Positions 25,289 to 32,027 of a stretch of 64,000 nt of DNA are shown piece after piece. Position 1 is the first letter of the stretch. Every line of letters begins with the position of its first letter. The notes beneath the pieces are model-generated. The model made no database searches. It was not told where the DNA came from and was given only the letters and a program-made list of their open reading frames with translations. The stretch comes from a virus, in the IMG/VR virus record IMGVR_UViG_3300035156_000206, positions 186,001 to 250,000 of that record; one strand, 5' to 3'. A program made the translations under genes and the position numbers.

Positions 25289-25295
25289 AGTCCCA

Positions 25296-25988
25296 ATGCC
25301 ACTGATCGCAAAAGAGAAGCCAGTTTACGAGTGCACGTGGTGTAAGAAAAACTACACGCGCGAGAAGGCTTTCATGGAACACAAGTGCCCTGTCCGTGCT
25401 CGGATGGAGCAACTGCGTTCGCCTCTTGGTCAGGCAGCATATATGTTCTATGCAAAGTGGATGCACGCTTCAAAGCGAGCTATCCCTGAACAGGCAACAT
25501 TCATGACATCCAAGTTCTACGAATCGTTTATTCGGTTTGCCAAGTTCAACAAGGCTCTGCAGTTGCCATCGACTGAGCTGTACGTGCAAGTGATGATGCA
25601 AAAAGACATCCCTCCTAACCTCTGGACGGACGATCGGGCGTATTCCATTTACCTGGAGCATATGGAGTATCACATTGATCCAAAGCTGTCGATCATTATG
25701 ACATCTGAAAGTTTGGCAAAGCTGTGTAAGGAGTATGAATGCGAGATTAGCGATGTTTTCGCTCGTGTTAATAAGAATGATGTTATACAATTGATTCGTG
25801 AGCGAAAGTTGTCGCCTTGGATTCTGTTGCGTAGCCCACGCTTTCACGAGTTCTTGGGTGATTGTTCACGTGAGCAGTTGGCCATGATTGAGACATTGAT
25901 TGATGCTCCGTTCTGGAAGAAGAAGTTTAAGGCTGACCCAAAGACTACCAAGTTTGTTGGCCTCTGCATACAAGAGTTAGGACTGTAA
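25296..25988 (+). CDS. C2HC-type zinc-finger protein of the replication operon
   Basis: 230 residues from ATG 25296 (an upstream ATG at 25242 in frame would overlap gp62 by 47 bases). Residues ~10-32 form a zinc finger 'YECTWCKKNYTREKAFMEHK' followed by C-P-V (C-x2-C...H-x-C). The remainder is helical with 'EYECEISDVFARVNKNDVIQ' and 'LSPWILLRSPRFHEFL'. In T4 the equivalent place holds regA, but I see no RegA motifs. Function unknown; nucleic-acid binding is likely. Confidence 0.65.
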   Translation: MPLIAKEKPVYECTWCKKNYTREKAFMEHKCPVRARMEQLRSPLGQAAYMFYAKWMHASKRAIPEQATFMTSKFYESFIRFAKFNKALQLPSTELYVQVMMQKDIPPNLWTDDRAYSIYLEHMEYHIDPKLSIIMTSESLAKLCKEYECEISDVFARVNKNDVIQLIRERKLSPWILLRSPRFHEFLGDCSREQLAMIETLIDAPFWKKKFKADPKTTKFVGLCIQELGL

Positions 25989-25989
25989 A

Positions 25990-26568
25990 TTGGATATCGA
26001 CATTGATCTTCCCACCAACTTCGACCCAAAGAAGATTTTCACCAGCGTTAGGGTGGCATCGATGCTGAAGGGTTCGGAATTTGTGAAGCATCCGTGTGGT
26101 GCATACTTCCAAGGCATTGCGGTAGATCCAATAACGGGACTGGCTGCAATTCCCCACAAGGAGGCACAAGACTTAGGCTTCTTCAAGATCGACTTCCTGC
26201 ACCTGAGTGTATTGGATGACTTTACCACAAAGGAACAGATTCGGAAGCTGATGAAGTACAAGCCAGACTGGACCTTGCTAAATAGTCAGGAGGTAGTGGA
26301 GAAGCTCTTCCACATCAAGAACCACTTCGATTTAGTAAATAGGGTAAAGCCTACGTCAGTACAAGAACTGGCAGACATTATGGCATTGATTCGTCCTGGC
26401 AGGCGCCAGCTGGTAGATCAGTACATGATGAACAAGGAAGCTGTACGAAAGAAACAACTGTATGAACGCCAGGCTCATGATGAGTATTCGTTCAAACGCA
26501 GTCACGCAATTGCGTATGCCTACAATGTGGTATTGCAGTTGCACCTAATCAAAAAAGGTCTACTATGA
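25990..26568 (+). CDS. DnaE-like (C-family polymerase) fragment with the catalytic aspartates
   Basis: 192 residues, TTG start one base after the previous stop. It begins directly with 'MDIDIDLP', equivalent to the DnaE 'PDFDVDF' strand carrying two catalytic Asp. 'FVKHPCGAYFQGIAV' matches the 'KHAGGVVI' loop and 'FFKIDFLHLSVLDD' matches 'VKFDFLGLRTL' with the third catalytic Asp. 'IMALIRPGRRQLVDQY' matches 'ALFRPGP', and 'FKRSHAIAYAYNVVLQLHL' matches 'FNKSHSAAYALVSYQTLWL'. Most of the fingers, the PHP domain and the C-terminal domains are missing. The preceding DnaE segment is in the gene at 19668. All three Asp being kept argues against simple decay. Confidence 0.75.
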   Translation: MDIDIDLPTNFDPKKIFTSVRVASMLKGSEFVKHPCGAYFQGIAVDPITGLAAIPHKEAQDLGFFKIDFLHLSVLDDFTTKEQIRKLMKYKPDWTLLNSQEVVEKLFHIKNHFDLVNRVKPTSVQELADIMALIRPGRRQLVDQYMMNKEAVRKKQLYERQAHDEYSFKRSHAIAYAYNVVLQLHLIKKGLL

Positions 26569-26909
26569 AATTAACAGAAGTGGTAATGCCATCGAACAAC
26601 CAAATGACGTCACATCAGCAAGTGGCTCTACTGTCGGTGTTCATTGCACTATCTAATTCGCCAGAAGCTGGTGCAGAAGCACTGAAGGGCGACGAGAAGA
26701 AAATGGCTGCAGGTGAGTATCTCATCCAACGTGGATTGGTACAAGTATCTGGTGCAGGTATCTCAATCACCCAACGTGGCGTCACAGAACTGACATCAAT
26801 GGGGTTGATCCAGCAGGGCATGGTCACTGACAAAGGTCAACAACTGATCAACCCCAAGGCGAAGGCAGTCCCAGCACCAACACAACAACCAAAAGGATTG
26901 GAATTATGA
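26565..26909 (+). CDS. Winged-helix-like small protein
   Basis: 114 residues, ATGA overlap with the DnaE-like gene. 'AGEYLIQRGLVQVSGAGISI' and 'ITQRGVTELTSMGLIQQGMV' look like the recognition-helix and wing part of a MarR-type winged helix, with an N-terminal 'QQVALLSVFIALS' helix. C-terminus is Pro/Gln-rich. Could regulate transcription; no direct evidence. Confidence 0.6.
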   Translation: MKLTEVVMPSNNQMTSHQQVALLSVFIALSNSPEAGAEALKGDEKKMAAGEYLIQRGLVQVSGAGISITQRGVTELTSMGLIQQGMVTDKGQQLINPKAKAVPAPTQQPKGLEL

Positions 26910-27097
26910 CAACCGAAGTTGAGAGACTGAAGCAACGCCTGATCGAAGGTGGGATCAGTCTCATTAGTGTGTTCCCGGGCACAAACCCAATGACAACACG
27001 GGAAGACTTGGCAGCAGAAATGAACAAAGCACTCGACATGATAGAAGCAGGCGAGTTTAAAGAATCAACATTTAACGACAGGGAGTTAGTAGAATGA
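26906..27097 (+). CDS. Small hypothetical protein (63 aa)
   Basis: ATGA overlaps on both sides tie it into the operon. 'VERLKQRLIEGGISLISVF' and 'REDLAAEMNKALDMIEAG' are two helices flanking a 'PGTNPMT' loop. No known domain. Confidence 0.6.
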   Translation: MTTEVERLKQRLIEGGISLISVFPGTNPMTTREDLAAEMNKALDMIEAGEFKESTFNDRELVE

Positions 27098-27441
27098 ACC
27101 AAGTACCATTAGAGGACTATGTCCGTGTAGGAAACATCATCAAAATTATCGATGGTGACACAATTGATGTTGACACGGACATGGGATGTGATATCCGCCT
27201 CAAGCAGCGCATCCGCTTGTACGGTATCAATGCACCAGAACGCCGTGAAGCTGCAGGAATGGCTGCAAAAGCATTCCTGGAACAGCTGTTAGCTGGTCAC
27301 ACTCTGATTGTTCTGAAGACGCACAAGAACAGGAAAGAGAAGTACGGGCGTTACCTGGGCGAGATCTTTATCCCAGGTGAGTCAGTCAGCATCAACATGC
27401 AAATGGTCAATGCTGGACACGCAGTAGAATTTATGGTTTGA
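27094..27441 (+). CDS. Staphylococcal-nuclease-like (thermonuclease) protein
   Basis: 115 residues. OB-fold nuclease motifs are present: 'KIIDGDTIDVDTD' (Ca-binding Asp), 'RIRLYGINAPERRE' (catalytic Arg and Glu region), 'EKYGRYLGEIFIPG' (second Arg) and 'NMQMVNAGHAVEF'. No signal peptide, so it would act in the cytoplasm, perhaps on host DNA or RNA. Slightly shorter than S. aureus nuclease (149 aa). The facing - strand gene begins 2 bases after its stop. Confidence 0.85.
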   Translation: MNQVPLEDYVRVGNIIKIIDGDTIDVDTDMGCDIRLKQRIRLYGINAPERREAAGMAAKAFLEQLLAGHTLIVLKTHKNRKEKYGRYLGEIFIPGESVSINMQMVNAGHAVEFMV

Positions 27442-27443
27442 TT

Positions 27444-27872
27444 TTAGACGGTTTCGTCTGATTGAACTTTTGGGAATGGCTTACGTTTGCGGCGTTTGAT
27501 GGTTTGGCACTGGCTAATGGTGTACTTGTTAGCTGGTCCAATAAATCGCGTTACGAAGTTGATGTTGAGGATTCGGTAGATGCGTGATGTCTCAGAGATG
27601 AGGTTATGCTTCGCGAACTCGATGGAGATGGGATAATTGTCTCGGCTATTCTCAAACCAATCCATAGCAACACGCAACATCATCTGCTCATCCACACGTT
27701 CCGGGCCGCAATAGTCCAGCACATACGCCATAATCTTGGCATCATCCATATTATCGACGATAGCTAGCAGCGTTTGATCCTGGTATTGGATCAACGAAAT
27801 GAATGGATAGCCGTTATACTCCCGCGGGTGGGATTCAATCAATAACGAACACTTGGGTTTTCTTGTTGCCAA
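27444..27872 (-). CDS. Isolated - strand hypothetical protein
   Basis: 142 residues on the - strand inside a long + strand block. The start is TTG at 27872 (preceded by AGGAGGTACGTAT), converging on the nuclease gene. Sequence: 'SLLIESHPREYNGYPFISLI', 'LLAIVDNMDDAKIMAYVLDY', and a basic C-terminus 'KRRKRKPF'. I recall this as a recurrent unknown phage family. It has its own leftward late box at 27896-27902, with an 18-base leader. The isolated orientation suggests a moron-like insertion. Confidence 0.7.
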   Translation of the reverse strand: MATRKPKCSLLIESHPREYNGYPFISLIQYQDQTLLAIVDNMDDAKIMAYVLDYCGPERVDEQMMLRVAMDWFENSRDNYPISIEFAKHNLISETSRIYRILNINFVTRFIGPANKYTISQCQTIKRRKRKPFPKVQSDETV

Positions 27873-27895
27873 AATACGTACCTCCTAGATGTGTA

Positions 27896-27916
27896 TATTT
27901 AGTTTGGTTATAAATA
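27896..27916. promoter_or_regulatory. Divergent late promoters
   Basis: TATAAATA (27909-27916, +) has the exact T4 late consensus and serves the acidic protein gene at 27948. CTAAATA on the - strand (27902-27896) serves the TTG-started gene at 27872. Confidence 0.65.
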
Positions 27917-27947
27917 GTCCGATAGATCCTCACTAAAGGTTACAACA

Positions 27948-28868
27948 ATGAAAAATCCATTCACCGCGATGTTAGCTGAACTGAACATCTCCCTGGGCAA
28001 CAAACTGATCGCTCCTTCCTCGAGCAGTGAAGTTGATGCCCTGAGCGACAAAGAAGAAGACAAAGTAGGTGGTATGGAGTTGCCATCTGACGAAGAGGTC
28101 ACAGACCTTGATGATGCCGAAACAGATCTGAGCAAACTAACACTTGACCAGATTATTGCTGCCCTGCAAGCTATCAAGAAAAGCCAAGAACAAGAGGCTG
28201 ATATTGGTGGTCAACGCATTGAGCCACACAGCGACTTTGCAGATGTGGACCCAATGGATCCTCCTGAGAATGTCAATCCTGCTGACAACCGTATGCCAGA
28301 TGAGAATCTGCTGGACGATGAAGGTATCCCTGCTCTGCCAGGTATGCGTCGTTCCCCAGAAGATGAACAGCTTGCTGGTCCTAAGAAGTCCAATCCTTTT
28401 AGCAACGACGAAGAGGAAGACAATTTGGACGATCCAGAAGGCGCGTCTTTTGATGGCTTTGATGCCGATCCTGAAGGCGATGCTGGTGATGTTGACCTCG
28501 ACAAAGAAGGCGACGATGCCGACCCAGTAGATGACTTCGGAGCTGATGTTACCAAAGGTGAAGACCCGATGGGTGGTGATGACATGGGTGCTGAAGATGA
28601 GCCCGATGAAAACCACATGGGAACTATCCGTGCTGTTAAGGGTGCCCACTTAGTCTACAAGCGCCAAGCTGGTGACGGTACATTCTCTGAGCTGTGGACG
28701 TACAACATTGGCGAACACGTCAATGATGCTATTGCCATCAAAAAAGCTATTGTTGCTGGTACAGATATCCCAGAAAACAAGCTACGTTCAGATGACGGTA
28801 CTCAGTCATATGAGCTGGTCACCATGGGTAATGCTCAGTTGCTGAAAATTACTGGACTGCCTAACTAA
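27948..28868 (+). CDS. Highly acidic late protein, probable head/scaffold or virion component
   Basis: 306 residues; ATG preceded by AAAGGTTACAACA and by an exact late promoter box. Residues 25-225 are extremely rich in Asp, Glu, Gly and Pro ('DDEGIPALPGMRR', 'DPEGDAGDVDLDKEGDD'), likely disordered. Residues ~230-306 form a small folded domain ('GTIRAVKGAHLVYKRQAGDG', 'TFSELWTYNIGEH', 'YELVTMGNAQLLKITGL'). Acidic late proteins of this kind are often prohead core or internal proteins. I do not recognise a named homologue. Confidence 0.65.
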   Translation: MKNPFTAMLAELNISLGNKLIAPSSSSEVDALSDKEEDKVGGMELPSDEEVTDLDDAETDLSKLTLDQIIAALQAIKKSQEQEADIGGQRIEPHSDFADVDPMDPPENVNPADNRMPDENLLDDEGIPALPGMRRSPEDEQLAGPKKSNPFSNDEEEDNLDDPEGASFDGFDADPEGDAGDVDLDKEGDDADPVDDFGADVTKGEDPMGGDDMGAEDEPDENHMGTIRAVKGAHLVYKRQAGDGTFSELWTYNIGEHVNDAIAIKKAIVAGTDIPENKLRSDDGTQSYELVTMGNAQLLKITGLPN

Positions 28869-28875
28869 TTAGGTG

Positions 28876-28904
28876 TTGCCTTTCCGGTCTGGAACAGATA
28901 TAAT
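28876..28904 (+). promoter_or_regulatory. Sigma70-type promoter
   Basis: TTGCCT-N17-TATAAT, 43 bases upstream of the P-loop protein ATG at 28947. It marks the beginning of the early/middle nucleotide-metabolism block. Confidence 0.65.
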
Positions 28905-28946
28905 GTGTCCAACACATTATTATCCCCGGTTCCGGAAAGGACTAAC

Positions 28947-29555
28947 ATGCTAGTACCAGTATCAGGCAGTCAAGGCTGCGGCAAGACAACCATTATCAAT
29001 GAGTTGTATAAAGCAGGCCACCCAATCATCCAACGCAAGACCTCGCGATCTATTCTGAGTGAATGGGGCGTATCCCTAAACGAAGTCAACCAAGATCCAC
29101 AGTTGACGATGAAGTTCCAGGAAGAAATCATCCGTCGCAAGTTTCTGGACGAAAAAGAAGCCATTGAATCAGACCAAATCGTGTTCACCGAGCGTACGTA
29201 CGCCGACTTGTTCACGTATGCATTGGTTGCATTAGGTCGTGATAACGACTTTGATGACTGGCTTCGTGACTACTACCTTCGGTGTATGACTTACCAACAG
29301 TCGTACTCGATGGTGTTCTATCTCACTGCTGGACACTTCACAGTGCAAAAGGATGGCGTGCGTGCATCCAACAAACAGTACAGCACACTGGTTGACTTGA
29401 GCATGCAAGAGTTCACCCGACAAATGACGTCGCACAATCGACTAAATATCGTCTCCACACCAGTTCTGCAAGAGCGCAAGACCATCATCGAAGTACAGAC
29501 GCTGTCAGCGCTCAACCCAGCTGCATTCAATTTGAACCTTCTCCAGTCGCTGTAA
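28947..29555 (+). CDS. P-loop NTPase / NadR-like nucleotide kinase
   Basis: 202 residues from ATG 28947 (GGAAAGGACTAAC upstream). Walker A 'SGSQGCGKTTIINEL' at residues ~6-16. 'IIQRKTSRSILSEWGVSLNE' and 'DQIVFTERTYADLFTYALV' resemble the AAA_28/NadR-like kinase core seen in many phages, where the second strand gives the catalytic acidic residue. Substrate unknown: deoxynucleotide or cofactor precursor. Ends 117 bases before folE2. Confidence 0.7.
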   Translation: MLVPVSGSQGCGKTTIINELYKAGHPIIQRKTSRSILSEWGVSLNEVNQDPQLTMKFQEEIIRRKFLDEKEAIESDQIVFTERTYADLFTYALVALGRDNDFDDWLRDYYLRCMTYQQSYSMVFYLTAGHFTVQKDGVRASNKQYSTLVDLSMQEFTRQMTSHNRLNIVSTPVLQERKTIIEVQTLSALNPAAFNLNLLQSL

Positions 29556-29564
29556 CATCATAGC

Positions 29565-29619
29565 AAGGACACCAGTCGAACAAATAATTGGTGTCTTTGT
29601 TCAGAACATGATGTATCAT
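29565..29619 (+). promoter_or_regulatory. Hairpin plus candidate middle-type promoter before folE2
   Basis: AAGGACACCA (29565-29574) pairs with TGGTGTCTTT (29589-29598) but lacks a T tract. GAACAAA (29578-29584) also matches TTTGTTC (29596-29602). TTGTTC (29597-29602) stands 11 bases before TATCAT (29614-29619). The same TTGTTC-N11-TATAAT arrangement occurs at 31654 and 31977. Confidence 0.4.
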
Positions 29620-29672
29620 GCGTAGCGTCAGCAGTCTACAAATTGACCAAACATTTGAAAACAGGAAATTAC

Positions 29673-30698
29673 ATGGAATACAACAAAATTCGCAGCACGG
29701 ACTACTCGGAAAAGATGGACGACACCATCTTCACATACGACGAGCAGTTCTACCCACTGGACAGTGACCTACCAGATCCTCAGGTCGATCCTGTGATTCC
29801 TGGCAAGCGTGTCATGATCCAGAAAGTTGGTATTGCTCCAGTCGATCTGCCAGTGAAGTTGCTGCGTCGTGATGGTGGTGTACAGGTTCTCCAGACAGAA
29901 GCATCGCTGTATTGCTCACTGGATGACATGAACGCAAAAGGCCTAAACCTGAGCCGTCTGTATCTGATCATGCACGACACGATCGAAAACCAACTGTCAC
30001 TCGATGGCATCAAGGCAGCTCTGCACAATCTGGCAACCAAGCAAGGTAGCAAGAATGCATACTGCAAGCTGCGCTTCAAGTACCCATGGCATCAGGAAGC
30101 TCTGCGTACCCGTAAGGAACTTGCGGCAATCCCTGAAGGCGCAGTTCACGATCCAATGCTGACGCAGACTCTGTCTGATGGCACTGTGATCAACCGTGAG
30201 AAGATGGTTGGCCACATCGCTTATAAGACCGAGATCGAAGGTCAATACATCGACGGCAAGTACAAGTTCTTCCTGACGGTGGACTATGTGTACTCTTCAA
30301 CTTGCCCATGCAGCTTCGAACTGTCACACAATGCTCGCAACTATCGCAAGCAAGCGGCCAATGCACACAGCCAGCGTTCGATCGCAAAAGTCAAAGTGCA
30401 ATTCAATCCAGACAACGTTGTGTGGGTCGAAGATGTGGTTGAACTGTGCCGTCATCAGATCCCAACGGAAGTTCAGATCGTGGTCAAGCGTCGTGATGAA
30501 CAAGCATTTGCTGAACTGAACGGTTCGAACCTGCTGTTCTCGGAAGACACGGCCCGCCTGTTGTACGAATCACTCGATCAGTGGTACGACTCAGGCAAGA
30601 TCAGCGACTTCAGTGTATCGATCTCCCACGAAGAGTCGTTGCACCCATGGAACGCAATCGCGGTTGTCTACAAAGACATCCCAGGCGGTCTGCGCTAA
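29673..30698 (+). CDS. folE2: GTP cyclohydrolase IB (FolE2-like)
   Basis: 341 residues from ATG 29673 (CAGGAAATTAC upstream). T-fold signatures of FolE2: 'GLNLSRLYLIMHDTIE' (equivalent of 'G-x-H-M-S-R'), 'TCPCSFELS' with the metal-binding Cys, 'ANAHSQRSIAKVKV' (the 'AHNQRS' motif), 'ARLLYESLDQW' and 'DFSVSISHEESLHPWNAIAV' near the end. The enzyme makes 7,8-dihydroneopterin triphosphate from GTP, the first step of 7-deazaguanine synthesis. The 'H-M-S-R' motif reads 'N-L-S-R' here. QueD follows, and DpdA-like and QueE genes lie within 8 kb. A QueF identity was rejected because the QueF active-site motifs are absent. Confidence 0.82.
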   Translation: MEYNKIRSTDYSEKMDDTIFTYDEQFYPLDSDLPDPQVDPVIPGKRVMIQKVGIAPVDLPVKLLRRDGGVQVLQTEASLYCSLDDMNAKGLNLSRLYLIMHDTIENQLSLDGIKAALHNLATKQGSKNAYCKLRFKYPWHQEALRTRKELAAIPEGAVHDPMLTQTLSDGTVINREKMVGHIAYKTEIEGQYIDGKYKFFLTVDYVYSSTCPCSFELSHNARNYRKQAANAHSQRSIAKVKVQFNPDNVVWVEDVVELCRHQIPTEVQIVVKRRDEQAFAELNGSNLLFSEDTARLLYESLDQWYDSGKISDFSVSISHEESLHPWNAIAVVYKDIPGGLR

Positions 30699-30703
30699 TC
30701 AAT

Positions 30704-30724
30704 AGGCCCTTCGGGGCCTGTTTT
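30704..30724 (+). terminator. Short Rho-independent terminator after folE2
   Basis: AGGCCC (30704-30709), TTCG loop, GGGCCT, then G and TTTT. A compact UUCG-loop hairpin only 6 bases after the folE2 stop. Confidence 0.75.
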
Positions 30725-30742
30725 AACTAACAAAGGAACAAC

Positions 30743-31222
30743 ATGTCAGAAGTAAAGAAACCAATTTATGTCAGTACGAAAACTTACGGTGCTGAGCGTG
30801 GATTCGCAGTAGCATACCGTCAGTTCAAAGCAGAAAGCCATTGCAACCTAATTCACGGTTATGCGATGGGCTTCCACTTTGAGTTCGAGTCGACCGAACT
30901 AGACGTGCGCAATTGGGTAGTTGACTTTGGCTCACTGAAGACTCTCAAAGAAAAGCTGGACGACTGGTTCGATCATACGTGCCTTGTTGCAACAGACGAT
31001 CCAGAGATCGAGCTGTTCAAGGAAATGCACAAGCGTAAGCTGATCAAGATGGTCGAAGTTGAGCGTACTGGCTGCGAAGGCCTGGCAACGTTCCTCGCAG
31101 AGTACATCAACGAAATCTGGATGGAAGAGAATGGATACCACGGGCGCGTGAAGCTGCGCAAGGTGGAAGTCCGCGAAACCCCAAGCAATTCGGCCATGTG
31201 GCTGAATCCAGACCGCGCTTAA
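30743..31222 (+). CDS. queD: QueD / 6-pyruvoyl-tetrahydropterin synthase-like protein
   Basis: 159 residues; CAAAGGAACAAC before the ATG. T-fold motifs: 'FAVAYRQFKAESHCNLIHGY' (zinc-binding region; His-x-His is partly replaced, 'HGY' instead of 'HGH'), 'WVVDFGSLKTLKEKLDDWFD' followed by H, 'GCEGLATFLAEYI' and 'VEVRETPSNSAMW' (the 'V-x-E-T' strand). QueD makes 6-carboxytetrahydropterin from the FolE product. This Phe/Tyr-Arg variant of the metal site is one I recall in T4-like phage QueD proteins. Confidence 0.82.
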   Translation: MSEVKKPIYVSTKTYGAERGFAVAYRQFKAESHCNLIHGYAMGFHFEFESTELDVRNWVVDFGSLKTLKEKLDDWFDHTCLVATDDPEIELFKEMHKRKLIKMVEVERTGCEGLATFLAEYINEIWMEENGYHGRVKLRKVEVRETPSNSAMWLNPDRA

Positions 31223-31229
31223 ACGCCTT

Positions 31230-31266
31230 ATAGATGTGATCTTATAGTGTATAAGATCACATCTAT
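31230..31266. repeat. Perfect 17-bp inverted repeat
   Basis: ATAGATGTGATCTTATA (31230-31246), a GTG centre, and its exact complement (31250-31266). It lies between queD and the HAD gene, ending 16 bases before the ATG. There is no T run, so it could be an operator, an RNase processing hairpin or a translation-control stem. Confidence 0.8.
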
Positions 31267-31282
31267 CATCCACAGAGGAAGT

Positions 31283-31603
31283 ATGAATATTAGCCTAGAT
31301 TATGACGATACCTACACACGAGATCCCGCAACTTGGGATAAGGTTATACAAACCTTTCGTGAAGCTGGCAGCAAAGTGTACATAGTCACCTGGCGGTTTG
31401 ACAAACAAACCGCCTTTGATTATGGTGGGCTGTTCGGTGACGAAAGTGGTGTGGTTCGCGAAGCTCTGGATGGTAAAGTCGACGGGATGTTCTTTACAGG
31501 ACGCACAGCTAAGGCAATGTTTATGTATAACCAAGGCATACGAATTGACGTGTGGATTGACGATGACCCACAAGCAATCCTCAGAAACATGCAAGGGCAT
31601 TAA
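31283..31603 (+). CDS. Small HAD-like phosphatase
   Basis: 106 residues from ATG 31283 (AGAGGAAGT upstream). HAD motifs: 'MNISLDYDDTYTRDP' (nucleophile D-x-D), 'KVYIVTWRF' (motif II with T) and 'IDVWIDDDPQAI' (motif IV acidic pair). No cap domain, so it is a minimal HAD. Likely removes phosphate from a nucleotide or other small substrate. Confidence 0.75.
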   Translation: MNISLDYDDTYTRDPATWDKVIQTFREAGSKVYIVTWRFDKQTAFDYGGLFGDESGVVREALDGKVDGMFFTGRTAKAMFMYNQGIRIDVWIDDDPQAILRNMQGH

Positions 31604-31617
31604 ACTGCAGTAACCCT

Positions 31618-31674
31618 AACAAGATCAATTTGTTTTAGAAACATGTTGATCTTGTTCACGTCCTACCCTATAAT
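31618..31674 (+). promoter_or_regulatory. Consensus promoter overlapped by an 11-bp inverted repeat
   Basis: TTGATC (31646-31651)-N17-TATAAT (31669-31674). AACAAGATCAA (31618-31628) pairs exactly with TTGATCTTGTT (31646-31656), which covers the -35. The arrangement suggests either a weak terminator upstream or operator control of the Acb2-like gene. Confidence 0.7.
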
Positions 31675-31705
31675 GTTCTGATCGCCACCACACCTGAGAT
31701 CGAAC

Positions 31706-31957
31706 ATGGACAGCAACATTGCACAAGACGTATTCCACACCACCTACCGTGACCTTACGGAAGAAGAGGTGCAACAACTGACCTTGATCAAGCAAACGGC
31801 AGCATTGCTGTATTCACAGATCAGCCAAATTGCCTACATGCACACTGAAATCAACGTGGTGCGTGAGGTACAAATTGCCCAAGAACGTCTTGAAGAAGCC
31901 ATTATGTGGGCTGGCAAGGCAATGTCGAGCCAACTTTACAACTTGAAGCACAATTAA
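31706..31957 (+). CDS. Acb2/Tad1-like hairpin protein, candidate cyclic-nucleotide sponge
   Basis: 83 residues. Two helices: 'YRDLTEEEVQQLTLIKQTAA' continuing to 'LLYSQISQI', and 'REVQIAQERLEEAIMWAGKA' ending in 'MS'. This pattern (Y-R-x-L-[ST]-E-E-E ... L-x-x-A-x-x-x-L-E-E-A-x-M-W-A) is the one I recall for the Acb2/Tad1 hairpin family, which binds cyclic nucleotide signals of CBASS and Thoeris defences. Binding residues cannot be checked here. It has its own consensus promoter. An unrelated short helical protein is possible. Confidence 0.5.
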   Translation: MDSNIAQDVFHTTYRDLTEEEVQQLTLIKQTAALLYSQISQIAYMHTEINVVREVQIAQERLEEAIMWAGKAMSSQLYNLKHN

Positions 31958-31998
31958 GAACAACACCTGTTGATATTGTTCTGAACCTCACCTATAAT
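31957..31998 (+). promoter_or_regulatory. Consensus promoter with inverted repeat
   Basis: TTGATA (31970-31975)-N17-TATAAT (31993-31998), with AGAACAA (31957-31963) / TTGTTCT (31976-31982) around the -35. It is similar in sequence to the promoter at 31646, so the two genes are probably co-regulated. Confidence 0.7.
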
Positions 31999-32027
31999 AT
32001 TCGTACAGTAACTTAACAAGGAAACAC

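Noticed and set aside
25296-25988. RegA translational repressor (position after gp62)
   Set aside because: No RegA motifs; the protein is longer and starts with a zinc finger.
19668-26568. Split intein joining the two DnaE-like halves
   Set aside because: No intein N- or C-terminal motifs at the ends; the first half ends at Glu before a stop and the second starts at the catalytic strand.
29673-30698. QueF (nitrile reductase) identity for the protein after the P-loop gene
   Set aside because: The CPCS, AHSQRS and 'ESLHPWNAIA' motifs are those of FolE2; QueF active-site motifs are missing.
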